NCBI GenBank assembly: GCA_964439835.1
Contig: CAYTPQ010000005.1
Coordinates: 40,971-104,970 of the forward strand
Reading direction: 5' to 3'
From: JAGNLM01 sp964439835
Lineage (GTDB): Bacteria > Pseudomonadota > Gammaproteobacteria > JAABTG01
DNA length: 64,000 nucleotides
This document shows, piece by piece, positions 58,656 to 64,000 of this stretch; within the stretch, counting starts at the first letter, position 1; each line of letters opens with the position of its first letter. The notes under the pieces are model-generated. The model was not told where the DNA came from. It was given only the letters and a program-made list of their open reading frames with translations, and did no database searches. A program made the position numbers and the translations under genes.

Positions 58656-59197
58656 GCGGCCTCCCGGGCCGCCGTGGGATAGGGCCACTTCCAGCTCCGC
58701 AGGTCGTCGTGGACCGGCACCATGCGGATGCAGGCCACCGGGCACGGCTCCACGCACAGCTCGCACCCCGTGCACTCGGCGCGCAGCACCGTGTGCATGT
58801 GCTTGGCCGCGCCGACGATGGCGTCGACCGGGCAGGCCTGGGCGCAGAGGGTGCAGCCGACGCACCACGGCTCGTCGATCACCGCCACCTGCCGGCCCTT
58901 GGCGGCCTTCGCGCCGTCGACCGGGCGGGCGTCGCGCCCGAGCAGGTCCGCCAGGGCCGACACGGTGTTGTCGCCGCCGGGGACGCAGAGGTTGATGTCG
59001 GCCTCTCCCGTCGCGACCGCCTCGGCGTACTGACGACAGCCCGCGTAGCCGCACTGGCCGCACTGGGTCTGGGGCAGAAGGCCGTCGATCTGGTCGGCGA
59101 CGGGGTCGCCCTCCACCCGGAAACGGACCGCGGAGTAGCCGAGGATCAGGCCGAACAAGCCTGCCAGCAGCGTCAGAGCACCGACCGCGAGGATCAT
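58652..59197 (-). CDS. rsxB: Electron transport complex subunit RsxB/RnfB
   Basis: A 181-residue iron-sulfur protein with one N-terminal membrane helix (AVGALTLLAGLFGLILGY). The Fe-S domain reads CGQCGYAGCRQYAEAV, then DINLCVPGG, followed by two ferredoxin motifs, CVGCTLCAQACP and CTGCELCVEPCP. It is five bases downstream of rsxA. Confidence 0.96.
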   Translation of the reverse strand: MILAVGALTLLAGLFGLILGYSAVRFRVEGDPVADQIDGLLPQTQCGQCGYAGCRQYAEAVATGEADINLCVPGGDNTVSALADLLGRDARPVDGAKAAKGRQVAVIDEPWCVGCTLCAQACPVDAIVGAAKHMHTVLRAECTGCELCVEPCPVACIRMVPVHDDLRSWKWPYPTAAREAA

Positions 59198-59201
59198 GAC
59201 G

Positions 59202-59783
59202 CTAGGTCCTCACCAGTCCGGCAAAACCCATGAAGGCGAGCGACATCAGGCCCGCGGTGATGAGGGCGATGGAGACGCCCTGGAAGGGCACGGGTACGTC
59301 GGCCGCGACCAGCCGCTCGCGCATGGCCGCGAACAGCACCAGGACCAGCGAGAAGCCGAGCGAGGCCCCCAAGCCGTAGAGCGCCGACTCGAACAGGCTG
59401 TGCTTCTCCTGGACGTTCAGCAGCGCCACGCCGAGCACGATGCAGTTGGTCGTGATGAGCGGTAGGTAGATGCCGAGGAGGCGGTAGAGCAGCGGGCTGG
59501 TCTTGTGCACGACCATCTCGGTGAACTGGACGGCCACGGCGATCACGAGGATGAACGCGATGGTCCGGAGGTACTCGGCCCCCAGCGGCGCCAGCACCAG
59601 GGTGTCCACCACGTGGCTCAGAACAGCCGACAGGGTGATCACGAAGGTGGTGGCGAGCCCCATGCCAACGGCGGTGTCTACCTTGCGCGACACCCCCATG
59701 AACGGGCACAGGCCCAGGAACTTCACGAGCACGAAGTTGTTGACCAGCACCGTGCCGACCAGGATGAGCAAGTACTCGCCCAT
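59202..59783 (-). CDS. rsxA: Electron transport complex subunit RsxA/RnfA
   Basis: A 193-residue membrane protein with six segments. Opening sequence EYLLILVGTVLVNNFVLVKF, then LGLCPFMGVSRK, is the family signature; the Cys there and in ITTNCIVLGVALLN are paired with RsxE for the membrane cluster. It is first of the rsxABCDGE-nth operon. The complex couples ferredoxin/NAD redox to ion flux, or in this group may reduce SoxR or supply low-potential electrons. Confidence 0.96.
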   Translation of the reverse strand: MGEYLLILVGTVLVNNFVLVKFLGLCPFMGVSRKVDTAVGMGLATTFVITLSAVLSHVVDTLVLAPLGAEYLRTIAFILVIAVAVQFTEMVVHKTSPLLYRLLGIYLPLITTNCIVLGVALLNVQEKHSLFESALYGLGASLGFSLVLVLFAAMRERLVAADVPVPFQGVSIALITAGLMSLAFMGFAGLVRT

Positions 59784-59920
59784 GGATTACATGCTCCACA
59801 GGGGTGCGGGGGCAAGGAATACCACAAATGGGCTAGGTTGGCGCATAAAAACCGCAGCGAACGTCACGGAACGGCGCCGATCCCCCGGGCAAAGTTGACT
59901 GGTGTTAGGGCAGGCCGCCG

Positions 59921-61978
59921 TCACTTCACCCGCATGCCCGGGAGTGCCCCATCGTCCGCAGACAGGAGAAAGATGTCCTTGCCGCCGGCTCCGGCGGCTA
60001 GAACCATGCCCTCGGAGACCCCGAAGCGCATCTTGCGGGGAGCGAGGTTGGCGAGGACCACAGTAAGCCGCCCCACCAGCGCGGAGGCGTCATAGGCCGT
60101 GCGGATCCCGGCGAAGACCGTCCTGGTCTCCCCGCCCAGGTCCAGCGTGAGGCGCAGCAGCTTGTCGGCCCCCTCGACGGCCTCGGCGGCGACGACCCGG
60201 GCGACCCGCAGGTCCAGACGCGCGAAGTCGTCAATGCCCACGGTGGGGGCGATCGGCTCGGGCTCCGGAGCGGCACCTCGCGCGGCCTTCTTGCCCCCCC
60301 CCTCGCCCCCCGCGGCCGGCACTGCCCCCGGTGGCTTGGAGGCCTCGATCATCGCCTCCACCCGCTCGCGCTCGACCCGGGTCATCAACGGCGTGAAGGC
60401 CCGCACCCGATGCCCCAGCAACGGCCGGTCGAGGTCGTCCCAGGCGAGCGGCGGCACGTCCAGGAAGGCCTCGACCTTCTCCGCCATTCTCGGCAGCACC
60501 GGCTTCAGGAAGAGGCTCAGCACCCGGAAGAGCTCCAGGCCCAGGCTGCAGATCGCCTGCAGCTCAGCCTCTCGACCCGGCTCCTTCGCGACCTGCCAGG
60601 GCTTGCGCTCGTCGATCCAGGCGTTGGCCTGATCGGCGAGCTGCATCACCTCGCGCATCGCCCGCCCGTACTCCCGGCCCTCGTAGGCCTCGGCGACGGC
60701 CTCGCCGCGGCCGACGAAGGCCGCGAACAACCCGGGGTCGGCGAGGCGGTCGGCCAGCCGCCCCTCGAAGCGCTTGGCGATGAAGCCGGCGCAGCGGGAG
60801 GCGATGTTGACGACCTTGCCGACCAGGTCGGCGTTCACCCGCTGGACGAAGTCCTCCAGGTTCAGGTCGATGTCGTCGATGCCGGCCCCGAGCTTGGCCG
60901 CGAAGTAGTAGCGCAGGTACTCCGGGTCCAGGTGGTCCAGGTAGGTCCGGGCGCTGACGAAGGTCCCGCGCGACTTCGACATCTTCTGGCCGTTGACGGT
61001 CAGGAAGCCGTGGCAATAGACCGCGCTCGGCGTGCGGAACCCGCCGCCCACGAGCTCGGCTGGCCAGAATAATGTGTGGAAATAGGCGATGTCCTTGCCG
61101 ATGAAGTGGTAGACCTCGGCCGCGCTGCCCGGGGCCCAGAAGGCGTTGAAGTCCAGGTCCGGTCGGCGGTCGCAGAGGTTGCGGAAGCTCGCCAGGTAGC
61201 CAATGGGGGCGTCGAGCCAGACGTAGAAGTACTTGCCGGGACGCCCGGGGACCTCGAAGCCGAAGTAGGGCGCGTCGCGGGTGATGTCCCAGTCCTGGAG
61301 TCCGGCCCGGAACCACTCGTCGAGCTTGTTGACGATCTCCGGCTGCAGCGCCCCGCTCCCGGTCCACTGCCGCAGCATCGGCTCGAAGTCGGCGAGACGC
61401 ACGAAGTCGTGCTCGGTCTCGCGCTCGACCGGCGTGGCGCCGGAGAGCGCGGAGACGGGGTTCTTCAGGTCCGTCGGGCCGTAGGTCGCCCCGCAGGCCT
61501 CGCAGCTGTCGCCGTACTGGTCTGGGGCGCCGCAGCGCGGGCACTCGCCGCGGATAAAGCGGTCGGGCAGGAACATCTCCTTCACCGGGTCGTAGGCCTG
61601 GCGGATGGTCCGGGTGACGATGTGCCCGCCGGCCTTCAGACCCTCGTAGATCCGGTTCGAGAACGCCTGGTTCTCGGGCGAGTGGGTGGTGTAATAGTTG
61701 TCGAAGCCGACCGCGAACCCGGCGAAATCGGCCCGGTGTTCCTCACCCACCCGCGCGATCAGGTCCTCGGGCGTCACCCCTTCCTGCTCGGCCTTCAACA
61801 TGATCGGCGTGCCGTGGGCGTCGTCGGCGCAGACGTACAGGCACTGGTGCCCACGCATGCGCTGGAAGCGGACCCAGATGTCGGTCTGCACATACTCCAC
61901 CAGGTGCCCGATGTGGATCGGCCCGTTGGCGTAGGGCAGCGCGCTGGTGACGAGGATCTGGCGGGGTTGGGTCGGCAT
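59921..61978 (-). CDS. metG: Methionyl-tRNA synthetase
   Basis: A 685-residue class I synthetase with the C-terminal dimerisation domain. HIGH is in YANGPIHIGHLVEYVQ and KMSKS in NGQKMSKSRGTFVS. A zinc-binding knuckle CPRCGAPDQYGDSCEAC lies near residues 146-162. The Trbp111-like tRNA-binding domain (about 580-685) contains FARLDLRVARVVAAEAVEGA. It is divergent from mrp across 252 bases; that pairing is common in gammaproteobacteria. Confidence 0.97.
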   Translation of the reverse strand: MPTQPRQILVTSALPYANGPIHIGHLVEYVQTDIWVRFQRMRGHQCLYVCADDAHGTPIMLKAEQEGVTPEDLIARVGEEHRADFAGFAVGFDNYYTTHSPENQAFSNRIYEGLKAGGHIVTRTIRQAYDPVKEMFLPDRFIRGECPRCGAPDQYGDSCEACGATYGPTDLKNPVSALSGATPVERETEHDFVRLADFEPMLRQWTGSGALQPEIVNKLDEWFRAGLQDWDITRDAPYFGFEVPGRPGKYFYVWLDAPIGYLASFRNLCDRRPDLDFNAFWAPGSAAEVYHFIGKDIAYFHTLFWPAELVGGGFRTPSAVYCHGFLTVNGQKMSKSRGTFVSARTYLDHLDPEYLRYYFAAKLGAGIDDIDLNLEDFVQRVNADLVGKVVNIASRCAGFIAKRFEGRLADRLADPGLFAAFVGRGEAVAEAYEGREYGRAMREVMQLADQANAWIDERKPWQVAKEPGREAELQAICSLGLELFRVLSLFLKPVLPRMAEKVEAFLDVPPLAWDDLDRPLLGHRVRAFTPLMTRVERERVEAMIEASKPPGAVPAAGGEGGGKKAARGAAPEPEPIAPTVGIDDFARLDLRVARVVAAEAVEGADKLLRLTLDLGGETRTVFAGIRTAYDASALVGRLTVVLANLAPRKMRFGVSEGMVLAAGAGGKDIFLLSADDGALPGMRVK

Positions 61979-62089
61979 GGGGCGCTCCGGGAACTCGCGC
62001 CTACGTTACCATCGCCGCCCGTGGGCTGCACCGGGACGACCCGGCCAAGACCCCGGTTTTGGCCCGGGTAGGGGCCGGAGGCCCCTGAC

Positions 62090-62100
62090 TGGTATAGAAT
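62090..62100 (+). promoter_or_regulatory. Extended -10 promoter element upstream of mrp
   Basis: TGG-TATAGAAT, a good extended -10, 130 bases before the mrp ATG. No clear -35 is seen. The leader between them contains no supported open frame. Confidence 0.4.
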
Positions 62101-62230
62101 TGCGGCCCAGTCAAGGCACGTTCCACCTCGCACGGCCGGAACCCACCGGGGGACCAGTGGTCTCTCGGGGACGACGACTGGTGCAGGCGTCGAAGGAACC
62201 CCGAACGGATATTGTCAGGAGGCAGCAGCC

Positions 62231-63322
62231 ATGTCAGCGGTCACGCGCGAACAGGTCGAAGCGGCGGTTAAAGAGGTCATCGACCCGTTCCTCGAGAAGG
62301 ACCTGGTCTCGGCACGGAGCGTGAAGGACATCGAGATCGCGGACGGCAAGGTGACGGTGCGGGTGGTGCTGGGCTACCCGGCCAAGAGCCACTTCAAGCC
62401 GCTCGCCGAGATGGTAAAGGCGCGGGTCGCCGCGGTCCCCGGCGTGACTTCGGTCGACGTGGAGGTGACGAGCAAGATCGTCTCCCACGCCGTGCAGAAG
62501 GGGGTGCAGCCGCTGAAGAACGTCAAGAACATCATCGCGGTCGCCTCCGGCAAGGGCGGCGTCGGCAAGTCCACCGTCGCGGTCAACCTGGCGCTGGCCC
62601 TGTCCCAGGAAGGCGCGCGGGTCGGGATCCTGGACGCCGACATCTATGGCCCCAGCCAGCCGCGCATGCTGGGCGCGCACCAGAAGCCCGAGTCCAAAGA
62701 CGGCCAGAGCCTGGAGCCGATCGTCAGCTATCACGTGCAGTCCATGTCGATCGGGTACCTCATCGACGAGGAGACGCCGATGATCTGGCGCGGGCCGATG
62801 GTCACCCAGGCCCTCGAGCAGTTGCTTAAGGACACCAACTGGCAGGACCTCGACTATTTGGTCGTCGACCTGCCGCCGGGCACTGGTGACACCCAGCTGA
62901 CCCTGGCCCAGAAGATCCCGGTGTCGGGTGCGGTCATCGTCACCACGCCCCAGGACATCGCACTGCTGGACGCCCGTAAGGGGCTCAAGATGTTCGAGAA
63001 GGTGAACGTGCCGGTGCTCGGGGTGGTGGAGAACATGAGCATCCACATCTGCAGCAAGTGCGGGCACGAGGAGCACATCTTCGGCGAGGGCGGCGGGATG
63101 CGCATGGCCGAGCAGTACAACGTGGACTTCCTCGGCGGGATCCCGCTCGACGCGCGCATCCGCGAGGACACGGACGTGGGCAACCCCACGGTGGTGAAGG
63201 ACCCGGAAGGCCGCATCGCCCAGGTCTATCGCGACATCGCCCGGCGCGCGGCGGCAAAGCTGTCGCTGAAGAGCAAGGATTACACGACCAAGTTCCCGAG
63301 CATCGTCATTCAGAACAACTGA
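62231..63322 (+). CDS. mrp: Mrp/ApbC iron-sulfur cluster carrier ATPase
   Basis: A 363-residue P-loop NTPase that delivers [4Fe-4S] clusters to apo-proteins. The N-terminal DUF59/MIP18 domain covers about 1-85. The deviant Walker A is ASGKGGVGKSTVAVNLALAL (about 107-126). The cluster-binding CSKCGHEEH (about 276-284, CxxC) is in the C-terminal half. The many Fe-S proteins in this window (DsrAB, DsrK, NarGH, Rsx) would be possible clients. Confidence 0.95.
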   Translation: MSAVTREQVEAAVKEVIDPFLEKDLVSARSVKDIEIADGKVTVRVVLGYPAKSHFKPLAEMVKARVAAVPGVTSVDVEVTSKIVSHAVQKGVQPLKNVKNIIAVASGKGGVGKSTVAVNLALALSQEGARVGILDADIYGPSQPRMLGAHQKPESKDGQSLEPIVSYHVQSMSIGYLIDEETPMIWRGPMVTQALEQLLKDTNWQDLDYLVVDLPPGTGDTQLTLAQKIPVSGAVIVTTPQDIALLDARKGLKMFEKVNVPVLGVVENMSIHICSKCGHEEHIFGEGGGMRMAEQYNVDFLGGIPLDARIREDTDVGNPTVVKDPEGRIAQVYRDIARRAAAKLSLKSKDYTTKFPSIVIQNN

Positions 63323-63360
63323 CTGCTCGGCCCACTGGATTTGCGGGGAGCGCAGGTACC

Positions 63361-63418
63361 GGGTGCGGCCCCGCGGGACACGCCGCGAGTACTCCCCGTC
63401 AGGGAGTGGACCCGCGAA
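63361..63418. repeat. Family B repeat, fragment
   Basis: GGGTGCGGCCCCGCGGGACA, followed by CGCCGCGAGTACTCCCCGTC, matches one outer arm and the first half of the core seen at 23812-23850. The second half is replaced by other sequence. A full copy follows at 63446. Confidence 0.65.
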
Positions 63419-63445
63419 CGTCGAGCGGTTCCCGGGTATGGTCTT

Positions 63446-63512
63446 GCGGGACCGTATGCCGCCTGGACGGCGGCGTACGAGCCTACAGGGATGTATTCAC
63501 GGCGTGTCCCGC
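63446..63512. repeat. Palindromic repeat, family B, core copy
   Basis: A 67-base copy from GCGGGACCGTATGCCGCCTG to GTGTCCCGC, with internal AGCCTACAGGGATGTATTCA. It is in the same orientation as the copy at 27350-27417 and differs by scattered compensatory-looking changes. It lies between mrp and dcd. Confidence 0.85.
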
Positions 63513-63572
63513 GGGATCGTATCCGGGGGCCGCGGCCACCGCCGTGAGGTCAACCACCGCAGGCAGATAGCC

Positions 63573-64000
63573 GTGAGCGTCAAGTCAGACAAGTGGATCC
63601 GCCGCATGGCGCTCGAGCACGGGATGATCGAGCCGTTTGAGCCGGGTCAAGTGCGCGAGAACGCGACCGGGCGAGTGGTCTCCTACGGCACCTCGAGCTA
63701 CGGCTACGACATCCGCTGCGCGAACGAATTCAAGATCTTCACCAACATCAACTCGGCCATCGTCGACCCCAAGAACTTCGACGCCAATAGCTTCGTCGAC
63801 CTGGTCTCCGACGTCTGCATCATCCCCCCGAACTCGTTCGCCCTCGCACGCACGGTCGAGTACCTGCGGATCCCCCGCAACGTCCTGACCATCTGTCTCG
63901 GCAAGTCCACCTACGCCCGCTGCGGGATCATCGTCAACGTGACGCCGCTCGAGCCCGAGTGGGAGGGGCACGTGACGCTCGAGTTCTCCAACACCACGCC
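63573..64000 (+). CDS. dcd: dCTP deaminase (N-terminal part, runs off the edge)
   Basis: The first about 142 residues of dCTP deaminase, which makes dUTP for thymidylate synthesis. It starts at a GTG: MSVKSDKWIRRMALEHGMIE. Conserved segments are SSYGYDIRCANEF, the nucleotide-binding GKSTYARCGIIVNVTPLEPE and WEGHVTLEFSNTTP at the edge. The C-terminus lies outside the window. A family B repeat and its fragment precede it. Confidence 0.95.
   Translation, partial: MSVKSDKWIRRMALEHGMIEPFEPGQVRENATGRVVSYGTSSYGYDIRCANEFKIFTNINSAIVDPKNFDANSFVDLVSDVCIIPPNSFALARTVEYLRIPRNVLTICLGKSTYARCGIIVNVTPLEPEWEGHVTLEFSNTT

Noticed and set aside
1..64000. tRNA, rRNA, insertion sequences or replication origin
   Set aside because: No cloverleaf, rRNA core sequence, transposase or DnaA-box cluster was recognised in any gap by eye; a covariance or profile search would be needed to exclude small RNAs.

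Overview
The window is GC-rich, densely coded DNA from what looks like a sulfur-oxidising, nitrate-respiring gammaproteobacterium. Three blocks support this: a reverse-type dissimilatory sulfite reductase operon in the order known from purple and colourless sulfur bacteria (dsrABEFHCMK, reading off the left edge), a complete respiratory nitrate reductase locus (narXL, narK-narK, narGHJI), and gammaproteobacterial housekeeping runs (ubiE-ubiJ-ubiB, hslVU, dapF-DUF484-xerC, rsxABCDGE-nth, gpmI-rhodanese-secB-gpsA). I cannot name the genus; relatives of Ectothiorhodospiraceae, Chromatiaceae or Acidiferrobacterales fit.

Layout. 1-5044 (minus): dsrA, B, E, F, H, C, M and the start of dsrK. 5045-5485: a structured divergent leader. 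5486-7547 (plus): two unrecognised proteins, an orphan Cas6/Cmx6-like protein with no CRISPR array in view, and a cysteine-free DsrC homologue. 7710-11236 (minus): a PiuC-like dioxygenase, narL and narX. 11237-11509: a divergent promoter with a 7-2-7 NarL site and a perfect FNR box. 11510-24315 (plus): a double-domain NarK fusion, a second NarK, narGHJI, a NifM-type prolyl isomerase and a third DsrC homologue with one cysteine. 24469-31588: mostly uncharacterised genes, including a second 2OG-Fe(II) oxygenase and a MoxR / VWA / DsrS-like / unknown operon. 31790-34359: small genes (65-aa protein, glutaredoxin, Hsp15, Cys-rich protein, a LexA-like S24 domain without its catalytic Lys, a cyclic-nucleotide-binding protein). 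34443-64000: housekeeping genes, ending in a truncated dcd.

How it fits together. DsrEFH relays sulfane sulfur to DsrC, DsrAB oxidises it to sulfite, and DsrMK links DsrC chemistry to the quinone pool. NarGHI takes electrons from quinol and reduces nitrate imported by the NarK proteins, so the window encodes both ends of a sulfur-oxidation/nitrate-respiration chain. UbiE, UbiJ and UbiB make ubiquinone, and the Rnf/Rsx complex balances low-potential electrons. DsrC-family proteins appear three times: two-Cys in the dsr operon, no-Cys beside the Cmx6-like gene, one-Cys beside nar. This suggests that a sulfur-state signal reaches other loci, which is inference.

Intergenic space holds three kinds of repeat: hairpins with arms built from short CGCAGAG/CACAGAG/CACGAAG-type units (five copies), a roughly 70-bp palindrome bounded by GCGGGAC/GTCCCGC (three full copies and a fragment), and REP-like GGCGAAAGCC or GGCCTTCGCC hairpins. 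No rRNA, tRNA, insertion sequence, CRISPR array or prophage was seen.
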